Source: Mycobacterium sp. 1554424.7 (GTDB taxonomy: Bacteria > Actinomycetota > Actinomycetes > Mycobacteriales > Mycobacteriaceae). From it: a DNA stretch of 64,000 nt. Below are positions 9,770-17,991 of this stretch, piece by piece (the stretch's first letter is position 1; every line of letters starts with the position of its first letter). A model generated the notes under the pieces. It was not told the DNA's origin and did no database searches. It was given only the letters and a program-made list of their open reading frames with translations. The position numbers were made by a program, and so were the translations under genes. The stretch is from the NCBI RefSeq assembly GCF_001665295.1, contig NZ_LZSE01000009.1:124001-188000 (forward strand), read 5' to 3'.

Positions 9770-10339
9770 ATGGCAATGAACCTCGCGCACCGACGAATTT
9801 GCAGCTCGGATCGCTGGGCGAAGCAGGTGGAGGACGAGCTGCTGCCGTGGGCGCTGGCCGGTGTGGACCTGGGCGACAACACCCTCGAACTCGGCCCGGG
9901 CTACGGCGCGATCCTGCGGGTCCTGGTCGACAAGACGCCGAAGCTGACCTCGGTGGAGATCGACCCCCCGATGGCCCGGCGGCTGCAGCGGCTGTATGGC
10001 GATCGCGCGCGCATCATCAACGGCGACGGCACCGATACCGGGTTGCCGGACAACGAGTTCAGCTCGGTGGTGTCCTTCACGATGCTGCACCACGTGCCCA
10101 CCGCCGAGCTGCAGGACCGGCTGTTCGCCGAGGCGTTCCGGGTGCTTCGGCCGGGCGGCGTGTTCGCCGGCAGCGACAGCGTAACGTCGTTGCGGTTCCG
10201 GATCCTGCACTTCCGCGACACCTGCAACACGGTCTCACCGCAGACCCTGCCGGATCGCTTGCGCGCCTCGGGTTTTCGCGACGTCGAGGTCGAGGTTCGC
10301 GGTGGCAGGCTGCGCTGGCGGGCGGTCAAGGGCGCCTGA
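9770..10339 (+). CDS. SAM-dependent methyltransferase
   Basis: The 189-residue protein is a compact class I methyltransferase. The SAM loop [15 protein letters not shown] is near residue 45, the acidic [14 protein letters not shown] follows, then [24 protein letters not shown] and the [15 protein letters not shown] segment. The ATG at 9770 is preceded by TAACGT (9756-9761), a plausible -10 element about 8 nt before the start, so a leaderless mRNA is likely. The substrate is unknown. The stop codon overlaps the next gene's start (TGATG), which makes a two-gene operon. Confidence 0.8.
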   Translation: MAMNLAHRRICSSDRWAKQVEDELLPWALAGVDLGDNTLELGPGYGAILRVLVDKTPKLTSVEIDPPMARRLQRLYGDRARIINGDGTDTGLPDNEFSSVVSFTMLHHVPTAELQDRLFAEAFRVLRPGGVFAGSDSVTSLRFRILHFRDTCNTVSPQTLPDRLRASGFRDVEVEVRGGRLRWRAVKGA

Positions 10340-10821
10340 TGGACGACGCGCCGCCATCGAGATGGGCGCGACTACGCCGCCAATGGTCCGAGCGGCTGGA
10401 ACCCGGTGAGCAGGCCACCGTTCTGGCCTGGGCGTCGTTCACCCTCACATTCGCCGGGCTGCGCGGACTCACGCATTGGATCCGTGCCGGCCACGGGCCG
10501 TCGGGTGGCGGTATGAAGCTGGGCGGCAAGCACTTTCACCACTACAACATCGGCATCGGGATGCTGGCCACGGTGGCCGGCGTGGGTTTACGGGGAACGG
10601 AAAAGCAGCGACGACATCCCGCGGCGGCGGTCGCATTCGGTGCGGCGAACGCGATGATCGTCGACGAGCTGGCCCTGCTGCTGGACCTCAAGGACGTCTA
10701 CTGGGCTCGGGAGGGCCGCGAGAGCGTCGACGTCGCCGTCGGGGTCATCGCCGCCGGCGCGACCGTCGTGGCCGGCATGCCGTTCTGGCCGCACGCCCAC
10801 CGCGCGCTGCGCGCCCGGTAG
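10339..10821 (+). CDS. Hypothetical membrane protein with HFHHYNIGIGM motif
   Basis: The protein has 160 residues and is translationally coupled to the upstream methyltransferase (shared A of TGATG). Hydrophobic stretches occur near residues 27-43 (ATVLAWASFTLTFAGLR), 70-83 (NIGIGMLATVAGVG), 92-115 (HPAAAVAFGAANAMIVDELALLLD) and 130-148 (VAVGVIAAGATVVAGMPFW). The cluster GGKHFHHYNIGIG and the acidic EL/DLKDVYW are distinctive and could bind a metal. I do not assign a family; similar short proteins are common in actinobacteria. Confidence 0.65.
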   Translation: MDDAPPSRWARLRRQWSERLEPGEQATVLAWASFTLTFAGLRGLTHWIRAGHGPSGGGMKLGGKHFHHYNIGIGMLATVAGVGLRGTEKQRRHPAAAVAFGAANAMIVDELALLLDLKDVYWAREGRESVDVAVGVIAAGATVVAGMPFWPHAHRALRAR

Positions 10822-10844
10822 CGATTGGCCGCGGGCGCAAACAA

Positions 10845-10876
10845 GGGCGGGACCGGCTAAAGAGTCGGCCCCGCCC
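10845..10876. terminator. Bidirectional hairpin terminator
   Basis: GGGCGGG (10845-10851) pairs with CCCGCCC (10870-10876). Inside it, CCGGCT pairs with AGTCGG (one wobble) around an AAAG loop. It lies in the 68-bp gap between two convergent genes. There is no clear U-run, as is usual for mycobacterial hairpin terminators. Confidence 0.55.
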
Positions 10877-10889
10877 CATGCCCGGCGTT

Positions 10890-11819
10890 TCACTTCTTGC
10901 CGGGGATCACCTGCGGATGGATGGGCTGCTGCTGGACCGGCTGCGGGTGAATCGGCTGCTGCTGGACCGGCTGCGGGTGGATGGGCTGCTGCTGAATCGG
11001 CTGCGGGTGGATCGGCTGCTGCTGGATCGGGTGCTGCTGGCATGCGAGGCACTCGATCGGCCCCTTGCCGCCACCGTTCTGCTGACCGCCACCGTTCTGC
11101 TGACCGCCGCCATTCTGCTGACCGCCACCGTTCTGCTGACCGCCACCGTTCTGCTGACCGCCGCCATTCGGCTGACCGCCGCCCGGGTGGTCGTCGCCGT
11201 CGTGCACCGGCACCGGCACGGGCACCGGGACGATCACCGGAGGGAGGTTGACGGTCACGGAAGGTCCGCCCGGCGGGGTGCCCGGGTCGGCCGGCGGCGC
11301 CGGGTCGGCCGGGGGCGCCACCGCGACCGGCGCCGGCAGCTGCGCGGGTGCGCTCACCACCGGGACATCCCCACCGTTTGTGGGTCCGCTCGCGGCCTGG
11401 CCGGCGTCCGGAACGGTCGCGGGCGCGGGCGGCGCCGGCGCCACGGACGGCGGCTGAACCGCGCCGGCGGGCTGGGGCGCCACCGACCCGACGCTGGAGT
11501 CCGGCACGATGACGGCCGGCTGGTCGCGATGACTCGACCCGGTGTCATTCATCAGCATCAGACCCAGCCCTGTGGCCATCCCGATCGCCGCGATCACGGC
11601 ACCGCCCACCAGGACGTTCGTTCCGGTTAGGCGCCGCTTCACCGGAGCCTCCGCCGGGGGCTCCTCCTCGAATTGCGCAAATTCGGCCGGCGCGGAGAAC
11701 GATCCGTCTTCGAACGTCGGATCACCCAGCGGACTCGATGCCCACGCCTCGGCGACCGTCAGGTCCTCGTGCGGGATGGCGGCGAAGGTGGCCGACTGGA
11801 AGTCTTCGGTGATGGTCAT
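10890..11819 (-). CDS. Single-pass membrane protein with Asn-Gly-Gln and Gln-Pro-His repeats
   Basis: The protein has 309 residues. The N-terminal 65 residues are acidic and cytoplasmic. One transmembrane helix follows (TNVLVGGAVIAAIGMATGLGLMLM, written here only as an anchor near 70-93), preceded by positive residues (KRRL), so the C-terminus is predicted outside. The exterior part is Pro/Ala-rich. It then carries five consecutive NGGGQQ hexapeptides, a CxxC site (PIECLACQQ) and about three and a half copies of a ten-residue QQQPIHPQP(V/I) unit before PGKK. The DNA repeats are 18 bp (about 11070-11175) and 30 bp (about 10915-11035). No enzymatic domain was recognised; it could be a wall-spanning or metal-binding protein (His and Cys), which is inference. 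Phased T-tracts lie upstream of its start. Confidence 0.7.
   Translation of the reverse strand: MTITEDFQSATFAAIPHEDLTVAEAWASSPLGDPTFEDGSFSAPAEFAQFEEEPPAEAPVKRRLTGTNVLVGGAVIAAIGMATGLGLMLMNDTGSSHRDQPAVIVPDSSVGSVAPQPAGAVQPPSVAPAPPAPATVPDAGQAASGPTNGGDVPVVSAPAQLPAPVAVAPPADPAPPADPGTPPGGPSVTVNLPPVIVPVPVPVPVHDGDDHPGGGQPNGGGQQNGGGQQNGGGQQNGGGQQNGGGQQNGGGKGPIECLACQQHPIQQQPIHPQPIQQQPIHPQPVQQQPIHPQPVQQQPIHPQVIPGKK
10915..11175. repeat. Two adjacent coding minisatellites (30-bp and 18-bp units)
   Basis: Between about 10915 and 11035 the unit built on GGCTGCTGCTGGACCGGCTG recurs every 30 bp. Between about 11070 and 11175 the unit CCGCCACCGTTCTGCTGA recurs every 18 bp. Both keep the reading frame of the minus-strand gene, encoding QQQPIHPQPV and NGGGQQ. 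Copy number is likely to vary between strains. Confidence 0.85.
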
Positions 11820-11902
11820 GGTGTGTGTTCCTTAACTGTGTTCGCGTCCCCCGTTGGGCCGCTGTCACAGGTACGAGCAGCGACCCCCGATGGGTCGGAC
11901 AC

Positions 11903-11932
11903 TTTTTTCGGAACTTTTTTTCGAACTTTTTT
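11903..11932. promoter_or_regulatory. Three helically phased T-tracts (possible bent DNA)
   Basis: Runs of T6 (11903-11908), T7 (11915-11921) and T6 (11927-11932) have centres about 12 bp apart, close to one DNA turn, inside a near-12-bp tandem unit ACTTTTTTCGGA. They lie 84-113 bp upstream of the repeat-protein start and just beyond the ileS stop. In GC-rich mycobacterial DNA this is unusual. It may act as an intrinsic bend, an UP-like element or an Lsr2 site. Confidence 0.5.
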
Positions 11933-11959
11933 CCAAGACTTCCCGGCCGACCGGGCGCG

Positions 11960-14900
11960 CTAGACCTTGGCGATGCTCACCCGCACGCCGTCGCCGATCT
12001 CCGCACCATCGGCGGGCTCGCCGAACTCGAAGCTCGTCGCAAGGATCTCCCCCGCGATCAGCTCGCGGTGCGTCTGCGCCCAGTCGGCCCGCTCGCCGGG
12101 CACCGACATCACCACGCTGATGCGATCGGACACCTCCAGCCCGGTCGACTTGCGCAGTTCCTGCAGCTCGCGGATCCGGTCCTTGGCCCAGCCCTCGGCC
12201 TCCAGCTCCGGCGTCACCGTGCCGTCGAGCACGACGAGACCGGACCCGTCGGGCAGCGCCGCCGTGTAATCGGGGTCGGCCGCCACCAGGCGGGAGCTGT
12301 ACTCGTCGGGTTGCAGCACCGCGGGTCCCGCCGTCAGGGTGCCATCGGGGTTGACGACGCCCTCGCCGGCCTTGACGGCCTTGATGGCGGCCTGCACGTC
12401 CTTGCCCAGCCGCGGCCCGGCCACCCGGGCATTCACGGTGAGCTCGAAGCGGCCGTACGTGTCGATCGCGTCGGTCAGTTCGACGCGCTTGACGTTGAGC
12501 TCGTCGGCGATCAGGTCGGCGAACGGCTCGAGCCGCCCCGGGTTCTCCACCGCCACGGTCAGCTTCGGCAACGGCAGGCGCACCCGAAGCTTCTTGGCCT
12601 TGCGTAGCGACGACGCGGCCGAGCACACTTCCCGGACCTGATCCATCGCGGCGACCAGGTCGGGATCCGCCGGCACGGCGCCCGTGGCGGGCCAGTCGGT
12701 CAGGTGCACCGAGCGCTCGAAGGTCAGGCCGCGCCAGATGATCTCGGTGACCGACGGCAACAGCGGGGCGGCCAGCCGGGCGGTCACCTCCAGCACGGTG
12801 TGCAGGGTGTCGATGGCGTCGGCGTCTTCCTCCCAGAATCGCGAACGCGACCGTCGCACATACCAATTCGTCAACGCCTCGGTGAACTGGCGCAGCTGCT
12901 CGCAGGCGCCGGAGATGTCGCAGGTCTCCATCGACGCGGTGAGGTCGTCGCGCAGCTCCGCCAGCTTGGCCAGGATGTAGCGGTCCAGCACGTGGGCCGA
13001 ATCCGTGCGCCAGTCACCCACTTTCGGCGCGTAGAGGGCCAGGAAGGTGTAGGCGTTCCACAGCGGCAGCTGCACCTGGCGCACGCCCTCACGGATGCCC
13101 TGCTCGGTGACGATCAGGTTGCCGCCGCGCAGGATCGGCGAGGCCATCAAGAACCACCGCATCGCGTCGGAGCCGTCGCGGTCGAAAACCTCGGAGACGT
13201 CGGGGTAGTTGCGCAGCGACTTGCTCATCTTCTGGCCGTCCGAGCCCAGCACGATGCCGTGTGCCACACAGGTTTTGAACGCCGGGCGATCGAACAGGGC
13301 GGTGGCCAGCACGTGCAGGGTGTAGAACCAGCCGCGGGTCTGGCCGATGTACTCGACGATGAAATCCCCCGGGTAGTGCCCGTCGAACCAGTCCGCGTTT
13401 TCGAACGGGTAGTGCACCTGGGCATACGGCATCGAACCCGAGTCGAACCACACGTCGAGCACGTCCGGGATGCGCCGCATCGTGCTGCGACCCGTCGGGT
13501 CGTCGGGGTTGGGTCGGGTCAGCTCGTCGATGTAGGGCCGGTGCAGGTTGGTGGGCCGCACCCCGAAGTCGCGCTCCAGCTCGTCGAGGCTGCCGTATAC
13601 ATCGATGCGCGGATACGCCGGATCGTCGGACTTCCATACCGGAATCGGGGTGCCCCAGTAGCGGTTTCGCGAGATCGACCAGTCGCGCGCGCCCTGCAGC
13701 CACTTGCCGAACTGGCCGTCCTTGACGTGTTCGGGGTACCAGGTGATCTGCTGGTTGAGTTCCACCATGCGGTCACGGAATTCGGTGACCGCGACGAACC
13801 ACGACGACACCGCCCGATAGATCAGCGGGTTGCGGCACCGCCAGCAGTGCGGGTAGGGGTGCTCGTAGGTCTCGTGGCGAACCAGCACCGCCCCGTTGGC
13901 CGCCGCTGGGCCGGTGCCGTTCTTCAGGTCGCGGATGATGTGCGGGTTGGCGTCAAAGACGTGCTGCCCCTTGTAATCCGGGACGGTGAAGTCGAAGCGG
14001 CCCCTCGCGTCGACCGGGGTCACCGGCGCGATGCCGGCCGCCTCGCAGACCGCCATGTCGTCCTCGCCGTAGGCCGGCGCCATGTGCACGATCCCGGTGC
14101 CGTCCTCGGTGGTCACGAAGTCACCGCGAAGCACCTGGAATGCCTTGTCCGTCTCCATGAAGTAGGGGAAGGGCGGAACATAACGCAGTCCCAGCAGGTC
14201 CGCGCCCCGATACGTGCCCAGCACCTCGGGCTCTTCTCCCAGCTCGCGGGCGTAGGCGCCCAGCCGGGCCTCGGCCAGCACGAAACGCCGCTCCCCCGAC
14301 CGCACCTGCACGTAGGTGACCTCCGGGTTGACGGCCACCGCGAGGTTCGACGGCAGCGTCCACGGGGTGGTCGTCCACACCAGCAGGTGGGCGCCGTCCA
14401 GCTCGCCCCCGGCGACCCGGAAACCGACCGTCAGGGCCGGGTCCTGGCGGCTCTGGTAGACGTCGTCGTCCATCCGCAATTCGTGGTTGGACAACGGGGT
14501 TTCGTCCCGCCAGCAGTACGGCAGCACCCGGTAGCCCTCATACGCCAGGCCCTTGTCCCACAGCTGTTTGAAGGCCCAGATCACCGACTCCATGTAGTTG
14601 GGATCCAGCGTCTTGTAGTCGTTGTCGAAGTCGACCCAGCGGGCCTGGCGGGTCACGTACGCCCGCCACTCGTCGGTGTAGCGCAGCACCGATTCCCGGC
14701 AGGCGTCGTTGAACGCGGCGATCCCCATGTCGTCGATCTGGGATTTGTCGTTGATGCCGAGCTGGCGCTCGACCTCCAGTTCGGCGGGCAGCCCGTGGGT
14801 GTCCCAGCCGAACCGGCGCTCCACCTTGTAGCCGCGCATGGTGCGATACCGCGGCACGATGTCCTTGACGTACCCGGTGAGCAGGTGGCCGTAGTGGGGC

Positions 14901-15085
14901 AGCCCGTTGGCGAACGGCGGCCCGTCGTAGAACACGTACTCCGGCGCGCCGTCGCGGCGGGCGATGCTGGCCCGGAAGGTGTCGTCGCGGGCCCAGTAGT
15001 CGAGAACCTCGACTTCGAGCGCCGGGAAATCGGGCGCCCCGCCGGCCGGCTTGGGGTACGCCTTGACGTCAGCGTTCTCGGTCAC
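11960..15085 (-). CDS. ileS: Isoleucyl-tRNA synthetase
   Basis: The protein has 1041 residues, the length of the Mtb enzyme. It is a class I synthetase that charges tRNA-Ile. The HIGH-type motif is in [16 protein letters not shown] near residue 58, the editing (CP1) domain contains [13 protein letters not shown], and the [11 protein letters not shown] signature is near residue 620. The GTG start at 15085 has CAGGAGACG upstream. The C-terminal half carries the anticodon-binding and actinobacterial extension regions. Expression is probably controlled by the T-box leader directly upstream. It is transcribed alone. Confidence 0.97.
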   Translation of the reverse strand: MTENADVKAYPKPAGGAPDFPALEVEVLDYWARDDTFRASIARRDGAPEYVFYDGPPFANGLPHYGHLLTGYVKDIVPRYRTMRGYKVERRFGWDTHGLPAELEVERQLGINDKSQIDDMGIAAFNDACRESVLRYTDEWRAYVTRQARWVDFDNDYKTLDPNYMESVIWAFKQLWDKGLAYEGYRVLPYCWRDETPLSNHELRMDDDVYQSRQDPALTVGFRVAGGELDGAHLLVWTTTPWTLPSNLAVAVNPEVTYVQVRSGERRFVLAEARLGAYARELGEEPEVLGTYRGADLLGLRYVPPFPYFMETDKAFQVLRGDFVTTEDGTGIVHMAPAYGEDDMAVCEAAGIAPVTPVDARGRFDFTVPDYKGQHVFDANPHIIRDLKNGTGPAAANGAVLVRHETYEHPYPHCWRCRNPLIYRAVSSWFVAVTEFRDRMVELNQQITWYPEHVKDGQFGKWLQGARDWSISRNRYWGTPIPVWKSDDPAYPRIDVYGSLDELERDFGVRPTNLHRPYIDELTRPNPDDPTGRSTMRRIPDVLDVWFDSGSMPYAQVHYPFENADWFDGHYPGDFIVEYIGQTRGWFYTLHVLATALFDRPAFKTCVAHGIVLGSDGQKMSKSLRNYPDVSEVFDRDGSDAMRWFLMASPILRGGNLIVTEQGIREGVRQVQLPLWNAYTFLALYAPKVGDWRTDSAHVLDRYILAKLAELRDDLTASMETCDISGACEQLRQFTEALTNWYVRRSRSRFWEEDADAIDTLHTVLEVTARLAAPLLPSVTEIIWRGLTFERSVHLTDWPATGAVPADPDLVAAMDQVREVCSAASSLRKAKKLRVRLPLPKLTVAVENPGRLEPFADLIADELNVKRVELTDAIDTYGRFELTVNARVAGPRLGKDVQAAIKAVKAGEGVVNPDGTLTAGPAVLQPDEYSSRLVAADPDYTAALPDGSGLVVLDGTVTPELEAEGWAKDRIRELQELRKSTGLEVSDRISVVMSVPGERADWAQTHRELIAGEILATSFEFGEPADGAEIGDGVRVSIAKV

Positions 15086-15291
15086 GATGTGTGTCGTCTC
15101 CTGTGGCCATCATGCTCAGGCCGGGGACGACGACGCGCAAGGTGCGCGAGCGCCGCGGTACCACCCCGCTTGCCGCGCTTTCGCGCGACCGCTCGATGAC
15201 GGCTGTGACGGGCCTACCCGTTCGGTTCTACTGGGCCTGCTGCCGGCCGTTCTTCCGAAGGCTCCCCGGTGATAGCCGGATCGATGCCAGT
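15086..15291 (-). promoter_or_regulatory. T-box riboswitch of ileS (translational type)
   Basis: The minus strand contains the T-box core TGGTACCGCG (15154-15163), which pairs with the acceptor end of uncharged tRNA. In the upstream stem the sequence GCTATCACCGGGGAG offers the isoleucine specifier ATC (15271-15273). GTCGTC (near 15126-15133) is complementary to GACGAC (15093-15098), which adjoins the AGGAG ribosome site. This fits the translational, SD-sequestering T-box known for actinobacterial ileS. A -10-like TAGAAT (15298-15303) places the RNA start near 15291. Confidence 0.9.
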
Positions 15292-15316
15292 GCCTCGATT
15301 CTACTCAAACGGTGCA

Positions 15317-15371
15317 CTCCAAGGGGCTACCTGGCCTCAGGAAAGACCTGCGGCCGGGTAGTCCCTTGGAG
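15317..15371 (-). terminator. Long near-perfect hairpin after the Rv1535-like gene
   Basis: Arms 15317-15336 and 15352-15371 match at 18 of 20 positions, and the loop itself holds CAGG/CCTG. It begins 17 nt past the stop of the small gene at 15388 and lies directly upstream of the ileS -10 element. It is probably the terminator that insulates the M-box gene from ileS, and it overlaps the place where an ileS -35 would be. Confidence 0.6.
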
Positions 15372-15387
15372 CGAATAGGGGGCACCA

Positions 15388-15615
15388 TCAGGCCCGGACT
15401 TCCAGCACACCCACCCGCCACAGCGCCGCGTACACGTGACGCACGCCGATGGCCAGGAAGTGGGCGGCGCCGTCCACCAGCGGGTCGCTGATGACGATGG
15501 TCGTGCCCTTCTTGGGCGCGGGGGCAGGGGCGGGCGCCGGGGCCGGGGTCGTGTCGCGCACCACGGAGAGCTTGGGCGCGGCGGTTACCACTTCGTCGTA
15601 CAGAACTGCGGTCAT
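15388..15615 (-). CDS. Small Rv1535-like protein under M-box control
   Basis: The protein has 75 residues from the ATG at 15615, which has AGGAGACGATC upstream. A short N-terminal part (MTAVLYDEVVTAAPKLSVV) is followed by an Ala-Pro linker (TPAPAPAPAPAPKKG). A conserved-looking C-terminal half (DPLVDGAAHFLAIGVRHVYAALWRVGVLEV) could form an amphipathic helix. The function is unknown. Size, place beside ileS, and the M-box riboswitch upstream all match Mtb Rv1535, whose expression is tied to Mg2+ availability. There is no clear transmembrane helix, so it is unlikely to be a transporter by itself. Confidence 0.75.
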   Translation of the reverse strand: MTAVLYDEVVTAAPKLSVVRDTTPAPAPAPAPAPKKGTTIVISDPLVDGAAHFLAIGVRHVYAALWRVGVLEVRA

Positions 15616-15889
15616 GATCGTCTCCTGACGGGATCAAACAAAAGCTTTGATTGGACTGACGTGTCCCATCCCGTTGTGGTTCCGATCCGAGAACGCTTGG
15701 CTGGTAAGCCAATTGGCGTTGCGGCGACTCAGCCGAGAGCGTCGCGCCACAGGTCGGATCGGGACGGAACACAGCCCGGACTTCGATCCGGACTATCGCT
15801 GGAACTCATACGTCCCTCACCTCCTCGACGGTCACCCAACAAACACAGAGCGTGCGGTTGCCCGCGCGATCCACGCGCACCAAAAGGAG
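15616..15889 (-). other. Long untranslated leader between M-box terminator and Rv1535-like gene
   Basis: About 270 nt separate the riboswitch terminator from the start codon. Apart from the ribosome-binding site I found no convincing second gene or hairpin. The stretch might hide a leader peptide. Confidence 0.4.
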
Positions 15890-15911
15890 TACAGAAACCG
15901 GCGAACGCCGG
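15890..15911 (-). terminator. Intrinsic terminator of the M-box
   Basis: On the minus strand CCGGCGTTCGCCGG (15898-15911) forms a six-pair hairpin followed at once by TTTCTGT. It sits about 15 nt after the aptamer's closing strand, the expected location of a Mg2+-dependent terminator. Confidence 0.7.
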
Positions 15912-15925
15912 AGATCCGCACCCCT

Positions 15926-16077
15926 CTCGTCAGAGCTTTGGCACTACACGACGTGTCCGATGTCTCGGAAGCCACCTGGGCTCAACCCTTAAGCCGGGAG
16001 GAGCTGTCCTGACCCGGGGCGTCTCTCGACGTTCGGGGTCAGTGGCCTGTATTCGTGTAGACGCCTCACCTAACGAG
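15926..16077 (-). promoter_or_regulatory. M-box (ykoK) magnesium riboswitch
   Basis: The minus strand carries the M-box conserved blocks in order: CGTTAGGTGAGGCGTCTAC, ACACGAATACAGGCCACTG, CGTCGAGAGACGCC, AAGGGTTGAGCCCAGGTG and TAGTGCCAAAGCTCTGACG. The CTCGT and ACGAG ends close helix P1. Mg2+ binding compacts the aptamer and should favour the terminator downstream, so the gene is expected to be induced when Mg2+ is low. A weak promoter (TTGTTA, 17 bp, TAATGA) lies at 16157-16185. Confidence 0.93.
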
Positions 16078-16156
16078 GTGCATACGCGACCGATCATGCA
16101 CGACGGCCATGACACGGTCAAACCGATCTGGTCGGTGTTGTCGAATCTTTATGCAG

Positions 16157-16185
16157 TCATTACGCGGGCACACAGCTTTTAACAA
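16157..16185 (-). promoter_or_regulatory. Tentative promoter of the M-box transcript
   Basis: TTGTTA (16180-16185) and TAATGA (16157-16162) are separated by 17 bp on the minus strand, about 80 bp upstream of the aptamer. The match to a SigA-type promoter is partial. Confidence 0.3.
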
Positions 16186-16188
16186 GCT

Positions 16189-16836
16189 TCACCGGCGCCG
16201 GGCGCCGTCGGCCCGCGGGCGCAGCCCGTCCAGCACCAGCGCGACGACGAAATCGGCCACCTCGGCCGCGGTGACGTCGTCGTCGGTGCTCAGCCGCCGC
16301 TGCGCCAGCTGTCCGACCAGGGCCGCCAGCGTGTACGCGACCATGCGCGGCGGGGCGGTCACCACCTCGCCACGCTCCTGGGCGGCGACGATGAAGCTCT
16401 CGATGTCGTCGATGAACCGCTCGTAGATCCCGCCGAGATGCTTTTCGAATCGCTCGCCCAGCGCACAGGGGTCGCGGAGCAGCAGCTTGACGGTCGCCTT
16501 GTCGGATTCGAAGAACTCCAGCGTCGCGCGCACCGCGACCCTAAGTGACTGCTCTTCCCCGAAGTTCTGCGCCGGAGCACCCAGGGCCGCCGCGACATGG
16601 GCGCGCAGCGCGCCCTCCTCGGCGGCCATCAACGCGTGGAACAGTTCGTCCTTGGAGTCGAAGTACCAATAGACCGAGCCATAGGCCAGCCCGGCCCGCT
16701 TGGCGATGTCGGCGATCGTCGTCGCATGAAAACCCTTGCGCGCGAAGACATCTTTGGCGGCCGCCATGATCTGTTCGCGCCGCTGCGACTTGTCCTCGTC
16801 ACTGACCGCGCGGCGCCGGCGGGTCGCGCTCGTCAC
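16189..16836 (-). CDS. TetR-family regulator (Rv1534-like)
   Basis: The protein has 215 residues from the GTG at 16836. The N-terminal helix-turn-helix spans about residues 16-62 (REQIMAAAKDVFARKGFHAT, then IADIAKRAGLAYGSVYWYF). It is followed by an all-helical ligand-binding domain with the common ALMAAEEGALRAH segment. Its start overlaps the stop of the nitronate monooxygenase-like gene (GTGA), so the two are cotranscribed and translationally coupled. A palindrome upstream of that gene is a candidate autoregulatory operator. Order and size match Mtb Rv1533-Rv1534. The inducer is unknown. Confidence 0.9.
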   Translation of the reverse strand: MTSATRRRRAVSDEDKSQRREQIMAAAKDVFARKGFHATTIADIAKRAGLAYGSVYWYFDSKDELFHALMAAEEGALRAHVAAALGAPAQNFGEEQSLRVAVRATLEFFESDKATVKLLLRDPCALGERFEKHLGGIYERFIDDIESFIVAAQERGEVVTAPPRMVAYTLAALVGQLAQRRLSTDDDVTAAEVADFVVALVLDGLRPRADGARRR

Positions 16837-17957
16837 GTGTCGACCAGGCCGTCGAGCCGGCCGATGGTATCGATGAACTCCTCCACCATGTCGAGCACCA
16901 CCGAGCGCGCCGGGCGGACCCGGTCGAGCGAACCGACCACCTGGCCGACGAAGTAGGTCGCCAGCTCGCGCGCCCCGGACTCCGGGTGGGTGGCGGCTTG
17001 ATTGATCCGCACCTGCGACCCGGTGACCAGCGCGGTCTGCAGCGGCATGCCGAGCGGGTCGGGGGTATCCGGCCGCGCCCACTCGTCGGTCCAGGCGGTC
17101 CGCAGCATCCGCGCCGGCTTACCGGTCATGGACCGCGAACGCACGGTGTCCGAGGAGCTGGCCGCCAGGAATTTCTCTTTGACCACGGGGACCGTCTCGG
17201 CCTCTTCGGTGGTCAGCCACACCGATCCGCACCACACGCCCTCCGCCCCCAACGCCAGGGCGGCGGCCACCTGGCGGCCGCGCGCGATCCCACCGGCCGC
17301 GACGACGGGCACCGGCGCCACCGCATCCACCACTTCGGGGACCAGCACCATGGTGGCCACCTCGCCGGTGTGTCCGCCGGCCTCGGTCCCCTGCGCGACG
17401 ATCAGGTCCACGCCCGCGGCCGCATGCCGCCGCGCGTGCGCCGTGGTGCCCGCGAGCGCGGCCACCACGACGTCCCGGTCATGGGCGCGCCGGACGAGGT
17501 CGGCGGGCGGCGGCCCGAGCGCGCTGGCGATCAGCCGGATGTCGTGCTCGAAGGCGACGTCGAGCAGCGGCTGGTAGCCCCTGGGCGAGATGTTGAGGCC
17601 GCCGGACACCGCCCCGGGCTCCTCGGCGGGGGCCGCGACGCCGTAGCGCGACAGGATGTCCTCGACGAACGCGCGGTGCTCCTCGGGCAGCAGGTCACGG
17701 GCCTGTGTGGCGTCGATCCCGCCCTGCTCGGCGCCCACGTATTTGGGGGGCAACAGCAGGTCGACCCCGTAGGGCTTGCCGCCCGTATGCTCCTCGATCC
17801 AGGTCAGCTCGCTGCGCAGGCGCTCGGGACTGTGCGCGACGGCGCCGAGGACGCCGAGCCCGCCCGCATTGGTCACCGCGGCCACCACGTCGCGGCAGTG
17901 GCTGAACGCGCAGATCGGAAATTCCACGCCGAGCATCTCGGCGACCCTGGTTCGCAT
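16833..17957 (-). CDS. Nitronate monooxygenase / NPD-like FMN protein (Rv1533-like)
   Basis: The protein has 374 residues with a TIM-barrel architecture. MRTRVAEMLGVEFPICAFS opens the barrel, TNAGGLGVLGAVAHSPERL matches the FMN-binding start, GTEAGGHTGEVATMVLV contains the phosphate-binding and catalytic-loop glycines, and VVAAGGIARGRQVAAALALG is the typical phosphate-binding helix. The family oxidises alkyl nitronates or reduces quinones and enoyl compounds; the true substrate is not predictable. It is coupled to the downstream TetR by a 4-nt overlap. A palindrome sits 21 nt upstream of its ATG. Confidence 0.88.
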   Translation of the reverse strand: MRTRVAEMLGVEFPICAFSHCRDVVAAVTNAGGLGVLGAVAHSPERLRSELTWIEEHTGGKPYGVDLLLPPKYVGAEQGGIDATQARDLLPEEHRAFVEDILSRYGVAAPAEEPGAVSGGLNISPRGYQPLLDVAFEHDIRLIASALGPPPADLVRRAHDRDVVVAALAGTTAHARRHAAAGVDLIVAQGTEAGGHTGEVATMVLVPEVVDAVAPVPVVAAGGIARGRQVAAALALGAEGVWCGSVWLTTEEAETVPVVKEKFLAASSSDTVRSRSMTGKPARMLRTAWTDEWARPDTPDPLGMPLQTALVTGSQVRINQAATHPESGARELATYFVGQVVGSLDRVRPARSVVLDMVEEFIDTIGRLDGLVDT

Positions 17958-17977
17958 CGCCCGACGCTAGGAGTTAC

Positions 17978-17991
17978 TGACTGATAAGTCA
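17978..17991. promoter_or_regulatory. Palindromic candidate TetR operator
   Basis: TGACTGATAAGTCA has five-base arms TGACT/AGTCA around GATA. It lies 21-34 bp upstream of the NPD start and overlaps the stop codon of the preceding CMD gene. This is where a TetR autorepressor of the NPD-tetR pair would bind; binding is inferred. Confidence 0.5.

Noticed and set aside
10915-11175. CRISPR-like regular repeats
   Set aside because: Units are contiguous without unique spacers and keep the reading frame of one protein, so they are coding minisatellites.
12704-15199. Long plus-strand open frame opposite ileS
   Set aside because: It is a shadow of the GC-rich ileS codons and runs through the T-box leader. 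No known protein features are present.
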